A DNA stretch of 36,996 nt from Acidobacteriota bacterium (GCA_040752915.1 JBFMHB010000030.1:1-36996), one strand, 5' to 3'; positions 14,976 through 22,272 are shown, numbered from the stretch's first letter. Numbers and translations are program-made. Notes: generated by a model not told the origin, from the sequence alone.

Positions 14976-15347
14976 ATGGCGCTCACGGTCCTCTACGACG
15001 AGTCCTGCCCCCTCTGCCTCGCCTCCCGACGACGCCTGGAGCGGCTCGACGTCTTTCGGCGCCTGCGCTTCCTGGGAATCTCGGAGGCCCCGGTCACTCT
15101 CCTCCAGCCACACGGCCTCCGCCCCGCGGACCTCGCCGAGGCGCTCCACGTCGTGGACGCCCGAGGGAGGGTGCTTCGCGGCTTCCGGGCCGTGCGCCGC
15201 CTGCTCTGGATCCATCCCCTGACCTGGCCCGCCGCGCTCTTTCTCCACCTTCCCGGCGCCGGCTGGATCGGAGAGGCCGTGTACAGGCGGGTGGCTCTCC
15301 GGCGCCATTCGGGGCTACCCTGGCCATGGAAAGGAGACGCGACATGA
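14976..15347 (+). CDS. DCC-family (DUF393) thiol-disulfide oxidoreductase-like protein
   Basis: A 123-residue protein with the DUF393 signature near the start, VLYDESCPLC, giving a CxxC at C11 and C14 (usual form YDGxCPLC). WIHPLTWPAALFLHLPG and GEAVYRRVALRRH match the conserved C-terminal half of the family. The fold is thioredoxin-like and a redox role is usually proposed, but it is not proven for most members. The stop overlaps the next start as ATGA at 15344-15347, so it is probably co-translated with the DUF2238 membrane protein. It begins 15 bases after the HD-GYP stop. Confidence 0.85.
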   Translation: MALTVLYDESCPLCLASRRRLERLDVFRRLRFLGISEAPVTLLQPHGLRPADLAEALHVVDARGRVLRGFRAVRRLLWIHPLTWPAALFLHLPGAGWIGEAVYRRVALRRHSGLPWPWKGDAT

Positions 15348-15961
15348 GACCGCGCGTTGGTCCTTCCCCCCTGGTCGTCGGCCTGAGCCTCGCCGTAGGG
15401 GCCGTCCTCCTCTGGTCGGGGATCCACCCCCGCGACCGCCTCACCTGGTTCCTGGAGGTCCTGCCCGTCCTTCTCGCCTGGCCCCTCCTCGCCCTCACCT
15501 ACCGCCGCTTCCGCTTCACGCCTCTGGCCTACGCCTTCATCGCCTTGCACATGGCCGTCCTCATGGTGGGCGGGAAGTACACCTACGCCGAAGTCCCCCT
15601 GTTCAATTGGCTGCGCGACACCTTCGACCTCGGCCGCAACTACTACGACCGCGTGGGGCACTTCTTCCAGGGATTCGTCCCGGCCCTGCTCGCCCGCGAG
15701 ATCCTCCTGCGCGCCTCCCCCCTGCGGCCGGGGGGATGGCTCTTCTTTCTGGTGACGTGCGTCTGCCTGGCCGTGAGCGCCGTCTACGAATTCTTCGAGT
15801 GGGGCGTGGCCGTCGCCACGGGGACCGCCGCCGACGCCTTCCTCGGCACCCAGGGCGACGTCTGGGACACCCAATGGGACATGTTCATGGCCCTGATCGG
15901 CGCCCTCTCGTCCCAGCTCCTCCTCTCCCGCCTTCAGGACCGGCAGAGGACCGAGGGGTAG
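15344..15961 (+). CDS. DUF2238 (YjdF-like) integral membrane protein
   Basis: A 205-residue inner-membrane protein with about six hydrophobic segments. The conserved polar blocks are typical of DUF2238: KYTYAEVP, RNYYDRVGHFFQGF and, further on, VYEFFEWGVA, LGTQGDVWDTQWDM. The His/Glu/Asp residues sit near membrane boundaries and are strongly conserved in the family, suggesting a metal or proton role, but function is unknown. ATG 15344 is chosen over an in-frame ATG at 15326. GGAG (about 15331-15334) is correctly spaced for 15344, and the ATGA overlap with the DCC gene is a usual coupling arrangement. Confidence 0.85.
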   Translation: MRPRVGPSPLVVGLSLAVGAVLLWSGIHPRDRLTWFLEVLPVLLAWPLLALTYRRFRFTPLAYAFIALHMAVLMVGGKYTYAEVPLFNWLRDTFDLGRNYYDRVGHFFQGFVPALLAREILLRASPLRPGGWLFFLVTCVCLAVSAVYEFFEWGVAVATGTAADAFLGTQGDVWDTQWDMFMALIGALSSQLLLSRLQDRQRTEG

Positions 15962-15966
15962 GCGCT

Positions 15967-16000
15967 CGGAAGCGGTCAGGCCTTGCTTCCGCGTCTTTCG
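15967..16000 (+). terminator. Possible terminator after the DUF2238 gene
   Basis: A 7-bp stem CGGAAGC/GCTTCCG (15967-15973, 15985-15991) with an 11-base loop is followed by T-rich sequence (GTCTTTCGCCTTTCC). It lies in a convergent gap. The loop is long, so this is only moderately convincing. Confidence 0.4.
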
Positions 16001-16022
16001 CCTTTCCTCTCACTTTCTTTTC

Positions 16023-16496
16023 TCAGTAGAAAAAGACGCTCTTGTACCGGACGGTGAGGATGGCCTCGGCGGCGAGAGGGCCCCTGCCGGGAAGGTCCAG
16101 CGTCACCCGGAGGGGATAGTCACCCGGGAGGAAGAGGGTCCGGTCGAGCCGGATGACCACGGGACGGATGACGTGCCCCCCGGGCGGGATGACCATTTCC
16201 GATCTGGCGGATTCCTCAGGTTCCCCGTCCGCCGCCGTGACCCCTTCGAGAGAAACGGCCCGCCCGGCCACCTCCACATCCACGCTCGGGGGAGGCAGGG
16301 ATGACACCGCGACGGGCGCGTCGCTCCGGTTGCGCAGGATGAGGTAAAGGGTCACATCCTGCCCCGGCGCGTACGCCGAGTAGGGAAGCGACACGTGCAG
16401 GCCGAGAGTCGGCAATGGCCCCTTCGCGGACACCGCCAGGCAGGCCCATGCCATCGCCGCCGCGACCCTCCAGACCCGTCCGCCCATCTTCTCCAC
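16023..16496 (-). CDS. Small exported Ig-like hypothetical protein
   Basis: A 157-residue protein with a signal-peptide-like N-terminus (WRVAAAMAWACLAVSAKG). A single beta-sandwich-like domain follows, with YAPGQDVTLYLILRNRSDAP, a PPGGHVI turn and GDYPLRVTLDL. This resembles BsuPI/Ig-like domains only in pattern, and no family is claimed. It ends in an aromatic tail, SVFFY. The start is uncertain: GTG at 16496 has GGAGGAG very close, and the in-frame ATG at 16487 gives a slightly shorter signal peptide. It converges with the DUF2238 gene. Confidence 0.7.
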   Translation of the reverse strand: MEKMGGRVWRVAAAMAWACLAVSAKGPLPTLGLHVSLPYSAYAPGQDVTLYLILRNRSDAPVAVSSLPPPSVDVEVAGRAVSLEGVTAADGEPEESARSEMVIPPGGHVIRPVVIRLDRTLFLPGDYPLRVTLDLPGRGPLAAEAILTVRYKSVFFY

Positions 16497-16545
16497 ATCT
16501 CCTCCCGCTAACCCGGTCCGTTCCTTCGCTCTCCGCCTCGCCCCC

Positions 16546-16594
16546 CACGTCTCACGTTTCGCGTCTCACGTTTTGCGTCCCACGTCTTACGTTT
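16546..16594. repeat. Seven tandem degenerate heptamers
   Basis: Read on the plus strand as CACGTCT, CACGTTT, CGCGTCT, CACGTTT, TGCGTCC, CACGTCT, TACGTTT. Each unit has the pattern NRCGTYY, with alternating CT and TT endings. The array sits 50 bases upstream of the start of the small exported protein gene (16496) and at the edge of the repeat region. Copy number may vary between strains. Confidence 0.8.
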
Positions 16595-16874
16595 CATCAT
16601 GCGTGTCCAAAATAAAGCAGCGTGTCTCCTTCGAACGTCGGCCGGGCCCTGGCCGCGCCCTTGGCGCGGCACGGAGGGCCTGGTCCGGGCGCGTCCATGC
16701 CCGCCTCCCCGCGCCCCGTTCCCAGCCCCTCCGCCGCCCATCGGGCTCCAGGCCCGGCCTCGTGCTGGAATGCGCCTCCCCCCTCCTCTGGCGTTGCGCC
16801 GGCGGCGCCGGACCGATTGCGGCGTCAGCCTTCGGCGGCCAGCTCCTCGACGTACATCCCAGTACGCCTGCGTA

Positions 16875-16896
16875 GCAGCCGCCTCGGCTTCCTTGC
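16875..16896 (-). repeat. Dispersed repeat copy A, distal segment
   Basis: These 22 bases match 36975-36996 in inverse orientation at 21 of 22 positions. In copy B this segment lies five bases from the 51-base core, but here it is 277 bases away. More of this segment may exist beyond 16875, but copy B is cut by the window end, so its length is unknown. Confidence 0.7.
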
Positions 16897-16898
16897 CG

Positions 16899-17169
16899 GG
16901 GGTCCGGCCCTCCGGGGGCTCTCGGCGCGTTGCCCGCCGGGCCAGAGCAGGTTCGCGAAGGCGCGACGAGCGCGTGCCGGAAGCACGCCAAGGAGCGCCG
17001 ACAAAGAAGATGCCTGGCCCGGCGTCAACCCGGAGGGACGGGGCGGCCTGGGCGCCCGGCTGTGTCACGGCTCGTCGAGGATGCCCCCCGCATGTTCCTC
17101 CTCGCCGCTCCTTGCCGTGCATCCCAGGGCGCTCCCGTCGCGCCAGAGATCCCCGGGGGGCCGGACCCC
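16899..17169. repeat. 271-bp imperfect palindrome interrupting a dispersed repeat
   Basis: The ends are inverted repeats, 16899-16917 against 17151-17169, pairing at 18 of 19 positions. Inside, 16960-16974 pairs approximately with 17128-17144, and 16983-17000 pairs with 17103-17120 at 16 of 18. All pairs are nested in the right order around GGGCGCCC at 17050-17057. The left arm has roughly 35 extra bases. There is no coding potential. It could be a small non-autonomous mobile element, a fold-back pair of diverged repeats, or a structured RNA. Confidence 0.6.
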
Positions 17170-17173
17170 TTCA

Positions 17174-17257
17174 GCCCACCGGCGCCGGGACGCGCCTTCC
17201 TCCGCTTCGCTCCGGAAGGCAGGCAGCATGAGACGCGCAAAAAGATCTTGGACAGGC
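17174..17257 (-). repeat. Dispersed repeat copy A, core
   Basis: The 51 bases 17174-17224 are identical, in inverse orientation, to 36919-36969. A further 19 bases (17239-17257) are identical to 36884-36902. The 14-16 bases between them differ in both sequence and length. The core holds two adjacent imperfect hairpins (CCTTCC...GGAAGG and GGCGC...GCGCC), which resembles REP/BIME-type extragenic repeats. It begins nine bases past the inositol monophosphatase stop. Confidence 0.85.
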
Positions 17258-17265
17258 ATGACGTT

Positions 17266-18042
17266 TCACGTAATGCACTCCCTCAAGGCCGAGGCGAGGT
17301 CCCGCGTGGCGCCCGCCACCACGTTCCGGCCGAAGAGGAAGTCTTCCCCCCCGGAGAAGTCCGTCAGATGGCCCCCCGCGGCCCGAAGGATGGCGGCGCC
17401 GGCGGCCACGTCCCAGGGCCAGAGGCCGCGCTCCCAGAAGCCGTCGAAGCGCCCCGCCGCCGTCCAGCAAAGATCCAGGGCCGCGGCCCCGCACCGGCGG
17501 ATCCCCCCCGTCGCGCACGCCGCCTGCCGGAATCCCTTCACGTAGTGGTCCAGGTGGTCCAGCTCCTTGAAGGGGAAGCCGGTGGCCACGAAGGCCCCCT
17601 CCAGGCGGCGCCGGCCCGAGGTCCGGATGGGATTCCCGTTGAGCGTCGCGGGGAGCCCCTTCCCCCCCTGAAAGAGCTCGTCGTGCACCGGGTCGTAGAC
17701 CACGCCCAGGGCCGGAGCGCCGTCCTCGATGAGGCCCACGGAGACGCAGTAGACGGGCAGGCCCCGAACGAAGTTGTTGGTGCCGTCCAGGGGATCCACA
17801 CAGAAGAACCGCCCTTCCTGGCCCGTGGCGGTGCCCGAGCCTTCCTCCGCCAAGAGGGGCATATCCGGACAGCGCAGGGCGAGGATCGCTTTCACGGCGG
17901 CCTCGCAGGCCTTGTCGGTGGCGGTGACGAAGTCGTTGGCGCCCTTCGCCTCCACCCAGGCGGTCCCCTCCACCCGGGCTTTCTTCAGGATCCGTCCGGC
18001 CTCCAGGGCCGCCTCGGTCATGGCGTCCAGGTACGCTTGCAT
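17266..18042 (-). CDS. Inositol monophosphatase family protein
   Basis: A 258-residue Mg-dependent phosphatase (SuhB/CysQ/IMPase fold). The metal-binding motifs are LLAEEGSG (about 64-70), VDPLDGTNNFVRG (82-94, with D83 and D86) and the C-terminal WPWDVAAGAAIL. The length matches the family (250-270). Substrates could be inositol-1-phosphate, histidinol phosphate, fructose-1,6-bisphosphate or PAP; the sequence does not decide. ATG 18042 overlaps the xerC stop by one base (TGATG) with AGGAGG upstream, and an in-frame TTG one codon earlier is less likely. It is the last gene of the murA operon, and a dispersed repeat begins nine bases after its stop. Confidence 0.9.
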   Translation of the reverse strand: MQAYLDAMTEAALEAGRILKKARVEGTAWVEAKGANDFVTATDKACEAAVKAILALRCPDMPLLAEEGSGTATGQEGRFFCVDPLDGTNNFVRGLPVYCVSVGLIEDGAPALGVVYDPVHDELFQGGKGLPATLNGNPIRTSGRRRLEGAFVATGFPFKELDHLDHYVKGFRQAACATGGIRRCGAAALDLCWTAAGRFDGFWERGLWPWDVAAGAAILRAAGGHLTDFSGGEDFLFGRNVVAGATRDLASALRECIT

Positions 18043-18989
18043 CAATCCTCCTCGGGGTCCGGCGTCCGATTCCTGCGGGCCCGGGGGTGGGCCGAGTCGT
18101 ACACGGCCTTGAGCTGGGCCGTGGCCACGTGGGTGTATTTCTGAGTCGTGGAGAGGCTGGCGTGCCCCAGGAGTTCCTGGATCGTCCTCAGGTCCGCCCC
18201 GCGCGAGAGAAGGTGGGTGGCGAAAGAGTGGCGGAGCGTGTGGGGCGAGGCGTCGGCGTCCGTGGGAATCTGAGGCAGATAACGCTCCACCGTGCGCTGG
18301 AGTGAGCGGGCGGTGAGACGCCTTCCTTTCAGGTTGACGAAGACGGCGGGCGTCAAGGGGACGGGGAAGGCCTCCTTCCGCGCCGCGAGATAGGCCTTTA
18401 GGGCCTGGGCCGCGGGTTCCCCGAAGGGCACGATGCGCTCCTTCCTCCCCTTTCCGAGGACCCTCACGATGCGCCCATCCAGGTCCAGCCCATCGAAGTC
18501 GAGCCCCACGGCCTCGGAGGCCCTCAACCCCGTGGCATACAGGAGTTCGAGGAGGGCCCGGTCTCTCAGGCCCGCCAGAGTGCCCGTGTCGGGCCGGGGC
18601 GGCGCCTCCACCAGCGCCGCCGCCTCCTCCTCCGTGAGGACGCGCGGCACCTTTCTCAGCTGGCGAGGCGTTCCCAGGGCCCGGGCCGGGTTCAGCCCGA
18701 TGCGACCCTCCCGGTGGAGGAAGCGGAAGAAACTGCGCACCGCGGCGAGCTTCCGCATGATGGTGACCCTGGCCAGCCCCCTCTGATGGAGGTGTCCCAG
18801 GTAGGCCCTCAGGGTCAGCGTGTCGACGGATGCGATCTCCACGCCCCCCGGGAACAGGCGCCGCAAGAAGACCTCCATCTGCCGGAGGTCCGACTTGTAG
18901 TTCCGAAGAGTGTGGCCGGAGACGCGCTGCTCGTCCCGCAGGTGGCGCTCGAATTCGGCGAGGGCGGACCGAAGCGCGTCTTTCTCCAT
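18042..18989 (-). CDS. xerC: XerC/XerD-type tyrosine recombinase
   Basis: A 315-residue site-specific recombinase. A core-binding SAM-like domain spans about 1-100 (HTLRNYKSDLRQMEVFL), and the catalytic domain about 115-300. The active-site set is complete: R156 (GLRASE), K180 (GKGRKER), H250 and R253 (HTLRHSFATH), H276 (LLGHASL) and nucleophile Y285 (TTQKYTHV). Length and motifs fit chromosome-dimer-resolving XerC/XerD rather than phage integrases, and the housekeeping operon supports this. Whether it is XerC or XerD cannot be told, and the symbol is a best guess. A -10-like TAGAAT lies only six bases before the ATG, and no good Shine-Dalgarno is seen. Its tail is Arg-rich and acidic (RARRNRTPDPEED). 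Confidence 0.9.
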   Translation of the reverse strand: MEKDALRSALAEFERHLRDEQRVSGHTLRNYKSDLRQMEVFLRRLFPGGVEIASVDTLTLRAYLGHLHQRGLARVTIMRKLAAVRSFFRFLHREGRIGLNPARALGTPRQLRKVPRVLTEEEAAALVEAPPRPDTGTLAGLRDRALLELLYATGLRASEAVGLDFDGLDLDGRIVRVLGKGRKERIVPFGEPAAQALKAYLAARKEAFPVPLTPAVFVNLKGRRLTARSLQRTVERYLPQIPTDADASPHTLRHSFATHLLSRGADLRTIQELLGHASLSTTQKYTHVATAQLKAVYDSAHPRARRNRTPDPEED

Positions 18990-19027
18990 GGCGCCATTCT
19001 ATATGCCGGCGGCCGCCCGCGCGAGAC

Positions 19028-19633
19028 TCAGAGTCGGAGAGCCTTTTCCAGAAAGGCCCTCAGGGCCCTGACGGCTTCCCCTCGGTGGCTGTACCGGTCC
19101 TTCTGCGCCTGATCGGTCACGCCGAAGGTCGTTCCCGAGGGAGGGTGGAAGAAAATCGGGTCGTAGCCGAAACCGTTGGTCCCCAGCGGCTTTTCCGCGA
19201 TGAAGCCGTGGACTCGCCCGCGGAAGACTCGCTCCCCGCCTCCGGGCAGGAGAAGCACGACGATGGCCTCGTAGTAGGCCGACCGGTCGGGGCCGGTCAA
19301 TCCCCGCATCCGCTCGAGAAGGAGATCGTTGCGCTCCCGGTCGGTCCCGAGCCCTCCGTAGCGGGCCGAATAGACGCCCGGCTCGCCGCCGAGGGCGGGC
19401 ACGACGATTCCCGAGTCCTCCGCCGCCACCATCCCGCCCGGAAGGCGAGGGGCGTAGCCTTCGGCCTTCAGGCGCGCGTTCTCCTCGAAGGTGGTCCCCG
19501 TCTCCGGGACCTCGGGCGGGCTCCCCACGTCGTCCAGGAAGAGGAGGGTCAGGGGCAGGCCTTTCAACAGGCCGCGGATCTCCCGCTGCTTGCCGGGGTT
19601 CGAGGTGGCGAAGAGGAGTTCCGGGAGGGCCAT
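19028..19633 (-). CDS. rdgB: XTP/dITP pyrophosphatase (HAM1/RdgB)
   Basis: A 201-residue nucleotide house-cleaning enzyme that hydrolyses dITP, XTP and ITP to monophosphates. Diagnostic motifs are LLFATSNPGKQREI (phosphate binding), TFEENARLKAE, AAEDSGIVVPALGGEPGVYS (catalytic Asp), and the C-terminal NGFGYDPIFFHP and HRGEAVRAL. The length is typical. ATG 19633 is chosen because AAAGGA precedes it and the family N-terminus starts there; an in-frame extension into murA is rejected. The start is ten bases after the murA stop. Confidence 0.95.
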   Translation of the reverse strand: MALPELLFATSNPGKQREIRGLLKGLPLTLLFLDDVGSPPEVPETGTTFEENARLKAEGYAPRLPGGMVAAEDSGIVVPALGGEPGVYSARYGGLGTDRERNDLLLERMRGLTGPDRSAYYEAIVVLLLPGGGERVFRGRVHGFIAEKPLGTNGFGYDPIFFHPPSGTTFGVTDQAQKDRYSHRGEAVRALRAFLEKALRL

Positions 19634-19643
19634 GGAGTCCTTT

Positions 19644-20903
19644 CTAGGCGTCCACCCGCGCGACGCGCCCACCGAGGGAGGAAAGGCGCTCCTCGAGGCG
19701 TTCGTATCCGCGGTCCAGGTGGTAGATCCGCCGTACGGTGGTGGTGCCCTCGGCGCAGAGGCCGGCGAGGACGAGGCACGCGGAGGCGCGGAGGTCGCTG
19801 GCCATGACGGGGGCCCCGGTGAGCGGCCGAGGACCCTGGACCACCGCCAGCCTCCCCTCGATGCGGATGTCGGCACCCATCCTCAGAAGTTCGGGGACGT
19901 GCATGAACCGGTTCTCGAAAATGGTTTCCTGCACGGTCCCCGTGCCCTCGGTTTGGGTCAGGAGGGCCATGAACTGGGCCTGCAGATCGGTGGGGAAGCC
20001 CGGATAGGGAAGAGTCAGCGCATCCATGGCCCGGAGGCGGCCCGCCGCCGCCACGCGGATCCAGTCCGGACCCGCCTCCACGACCGCGCCCATCTGCCGG
20101 AGCTTGACCAGGAGGGCGTCGAGGTGTTCCGGAACCGCCGGGCGGCAGGTCACGTCCCCTCCGGTGATGGCCCCCGCGAGGAGGAGGGTGCCCGCCACGA
20201 TGCGGTCGGGAATGCAACGGAACCTGGCTCCTCCAAGTTCGCGGACTCCCTCCACCTTCAGGGTGTCCGTGCCGATGCCCTCGATCCTCGCCCCCATCGC
20301 CGTAAGGAGACGGGCCAGGTCGGCCACCTCGGGCTCCCGCGCGGCGTTTCGCAGCATCGTCTGGCCTTCGGCGAGGGCCGCCGCCATGAGGAGGTTTTCC
20401 GTCCCTCCCACCGTGACCCGGTCGAAGACCACCTCGCCGCCCCTCAGACGAGGAGCCGTCGCTTCGACGTAGCCGTGCTCCACGCGGATGTCGGCCCCCA
20501 GCGCCGCGAGGGCCCGGAGATGGAGGTCCACGGGGCGGGCGCCGATGGCGCACCCCCCGGGCAGAGACACCCGGCCCCGGCCGAAGCGGGCCAGCAGGGG
20601 CCCGAGGACCAGGATGCTCGCGCGCATTTTCCGCACGAGGTCGTAGGGGGCTTCCAGGTGGCCCCCCGTCCGCGTCGCCTGGAGCGAGAGAGTCCCATCC
20701 GCTCCGTCCACCGCCGCCACGCCCAGGCCTCCCAGGAGCTTGCGCATGGTGGCGATGTCGGCGTGGCCCGAAGGGGCCTCGAAGACCACGGGCTCCCCCG
20801 TCAGGAGGGCCGCCGCCATGCATGGGAGCTGGGCGTTCTTCGAGGTTTCAACCGCCGCGCCGCCGCGCAGGGGAACGCCACCTTCGATCCGGAACGCGTC
20901 CAT
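19644..20903 (-). CDS. murA: UDP-N-acetylglucosamine 1-carboxyvinyltransferase
   Basis: A 419-residue cytoplasmic enzyme for the first committed step of peptidoglycan synthesis, transferring enolpyruvate from PEP to UDP-GlcNAc. It has the N-terminal SKNAQLP (K22, N23), the loop SLPGGCAIGARPVDLH with the catalytic C118 (the fosfomycin target), FPTDLQAQFMAL, ENRFMHVPELLRMGADI and the terminal DRGYERLEERLSSLGG. The length is normal. Because the active-site residue is Cys rather than Asp, fosfomycin sensitivity would be expected. Gaps of 30 bases to the upstream permease and ten to rdgB suggest a polycistronic unit. Confidence 0.96.
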   Translation of the reverse strand: MDAFRIEGGVPLRGGAAVETSKNAQLPCMAAALLTGEPVVFEAPSGHADIATMRKLLGGLGVAAVDGADGTLSLQATRTGGHLEAPYDLVRKMRASILVLGPLLARFGRGRVSLPGGCAIGARPVDLHLRALAALGADIRVEHGYVEATAPRLRGGEVVFDRVTVGGTENLLMAAALAEGQTMLRNAAREPEVADLARLLTAMGARIEGIGTDTLKVEGVRELGGARFRCIPDRIVAGTLLLAGAITGGDVTCRPAVPEHLDALLVKLRQMGAVVEAGPDWIRVAAAGRLRAMDALTLPYPGFPTDLQAQFMALLTQTEGTGTVQETIFENRFMHVPELLRMGADIRIEGRLAVVQGPRPLTGAPVMASDLRASACLVLAGLCAEGTTTVRRIYHLDRGYERLEERLSSLGGRVARVDA

Positions 20904-20933
20904 GCCGCCTCGCGGAAGGGCACCGCCCTCCCC

Positions 20934-22058
20934 TCAAGCCTCCGAGTTTGGGCCGGTTCCGCCGTCCTCGGGGCAGGGTTCGTCGGTTTCGAGCTGGCCC
21001 TCCCTGAGCCTCGGAAAGATGTCCGTGCGGTACACGCGAAAGATTTCCAGAGCCACCGTGAAGAAGAGGGGTCCCACGATGATGCCCAGAAAGCCCAGGC
21101 TCGCCAGGCCCCCGAGCACACCGAGGAGGATCACAAGAAGCGGCATTCGGGCCCGGGTGCTGATGAAGTAAGGGCGGATGAGGTTGTCGATGCTCGAGAC
21201 CACAGCCATGCCCCAGATGGTGAGGAAGAGGGCCTTCCCGTACTGGCCGGCGGCAAAAAGGTACAGCACGCCGGGCACCCAGATCAGCGCCGTCCCCACC
21301 AGCGGTATGAAGGCGAAGACCACCATGACGGCGCCGAAGAACACCGGTGAAGGCAGACCCGCGATGGCGAAGCCCACGCCGCCGAGGGCCCCCTGGATCA
21401 CGCACGTCAGGATGATCCCGTAGAGAACCGCGTAGACCACGCGGCGAACCGCCGAAGCGATGATGTCCTTGTCGCAGCGCTTGAGGGGTATGGCCTCCCA
21501 GAAGGCCTGGGTGATGGCCTCGCCATCCCGAAAAGCGAAGAAGAGGACCGCCACCATGACAAAGAACTTGAGGATGGCCAGGAAGATGTTCTTGAAGAGG
21601 GCCTTCGAGAGCCCCACGGCCACCGTGCTCGCCGTCTTCATGGCCGCGAGGAGGATGGGCTTGATGTCCAGGTCCCGAATGTAGGGCTGTGCCCACTCCA
21701 GGAAACTCTGGACCTTCGGGTTTCCTAGGGCGGCGTCCATGCCGGGGACCTGGCCCGTCGAGGCGTATTCCTCCAAGGCGATGATGACCTGCGCCGCCTC
21801 CCCCGCGAAGAGAACCGCGAGGAGGACGAAGGGGAGGACGATGATCAGGACCACCGTGGCCGTGGCCAGGAAGGAGGCCACGTTCTCCCGCCCCCGGCAC
21901 CATCTCAGGTACCGGCGGTAGAGGGGACGGGCCGCCAGGGCGAGGACCCCCGCCCACGCCAGGGCCGAGAGGAAGGGCCACAGCAGGAGGATCGTGAGGC
22001 CAACCACCGCCACCAGTCCGAGCAGGTAGAGGAGGGTCAGGAACAGCTCCTTGTTCAT
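20934..22058 (-). CDS. AI-2E family (PerM/YdiK-like) transporter
   Basis: A 374-residue inner-membrane protein with about seven or eight hydrophobic segments. AI-2E family features are an N-terminal membrane pair, a soluble loop (about 85-140), GALGGVGFAIAGLPSPVFFG, AFIPLVGTALIWVPGVLYLF, and SSIDNLIRPYFISTRARMPL followed by LLGVLGGLASLGFLGIIVGP. Members export autoinducer-2-type molecules or act as Na+/H+ antiporters; which applies here is unknown. The C-terminal tail is acidic and cytoplasmic. It is the first gene of the operon running through murA, rdgB, xerC and the IMPase. A 17-base perfect palindrome sits just before the start codon. Confidence 0.9.
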   Translation of the reverse strand: MNKELFLTLLYLLGLVAVVGLTILLLWPFLSALAWAGVLALAARPLYRRYLRWCRGRENVASFLATATVVLIIVLPFVLLAVLFAGEAAQVIIALEEYASTGQVPGMDAALGNPKVQSFLEWAQPYIRDLDIKPILLAAMKTASTVAVGLSKALFKNIFLAILKFFVMVAVLFFAFRDGEAITQAFWEAIPLKRCDKDIIASAVRRVVYAVLYGIILTCVIQGALGGVGFAIAGLPSPVFFGAVMVVFAFIPLVGTALIWVPGVLYLFAAGQYGKALFLTIWGMAVVSSIDNLIRPYFISTRARMPLLVILLGVLGGLASLGFLGIIVGPLFFTVALEIFRVYRTDIFPRLREGQLETDEPCPEDGGTGPNSEA

Positions 22059-22062
22059 CTCG

Positions 22063-22083
22063 CTCTCCCGATGGGAGAGTACA
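22063..22083 (-). promoter_or_regulatory. Extended -10 and palindrome at the head of the murA operon
   Basis: On the minus strand TGGTGTACT (extended -10, hexamer 22083-22078) is followed by CTCTCCC-ATC-GGGAGAG (22079-22063), a perfect 7-bp inverted repeat ending four bases before the ATG. If transcription starts near 22071, the palindrome straddles the start site like an operator. If it starts further upstream, the same sequence would form an RNA hairpin hiding the GGGAG ribosome site. Confidence 0.4.
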
Positions 22084-22241
22084 CCACCCCCGCCGGGCCG
22101 AAAAGGGGAAGGGGCGGGGGGTGGGACCGATGGGGTTGGACAGGGAGAGTTTGAGGGACGATTTGCCTCCGCTTCCCATCCTGCAGTGACTCAACGCGCC
22201 CTCACCCCGAACCGACCCCTCACGGAAAGGCCGGGCTCTGC

Positions 22242-22247
22242 TAGAAT
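22242..22247 (+). promoter_or_regulatory. Candidate -10 element of galU
   Basis: TAGAAT lies 25 bases before the galU ATG, and GAGGAGGAG follows at a suitable ribosome-site spacing. No good -35 is seen. The 12-mer TAGAATGGCGCC here is the same as the one just upstream of xerC. Confidence 0.4.
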
Positions 22248-22272
22248 GGCGCCTGCGTGAGGAGGAGAATCC

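Larger units (their letters stand above)
16497..17265. other. Gene-free repeat-rich region of about 770 bases
   Basis: No convincing gene is present. All open frames here are arginine/proline-rich and arise from high GC. The region holds seven tandem heptamers (16546-16594), a GC-rich unique stretch (about 16610-16870), part of a dispersed repeat (16875-16896), a 277-base segment dominated by an imperfect palindrome (16897-17173), and the rest of the dispersed repeat (17174-17257). The left junction carries the A/T-rich stretch CCAAAATAAAGCAG (16607-16620), unlike its surroundings, which may mark an element end. Confidence 0.7.

Noticed and set aside
16622-17545. Several long frames on both strands through the repeat region
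   Set aside because: They are Arg/Pro/Ser-rich, lack ribosome sites and cross from the repeat into the inositol monophosphatase gene. The sequence is better explained by inverted and dispersed repeats.
18042-18989. Xer-like recombinase as an integron or genomic-island integrase
   Set aside because: Length, motifs and position between rdgB and IMPase fit a chromosomal XerC/D. The nearby palindrome at 16899-17169 lacks the attC core sequences I would expect and is longer than typical attC sites.
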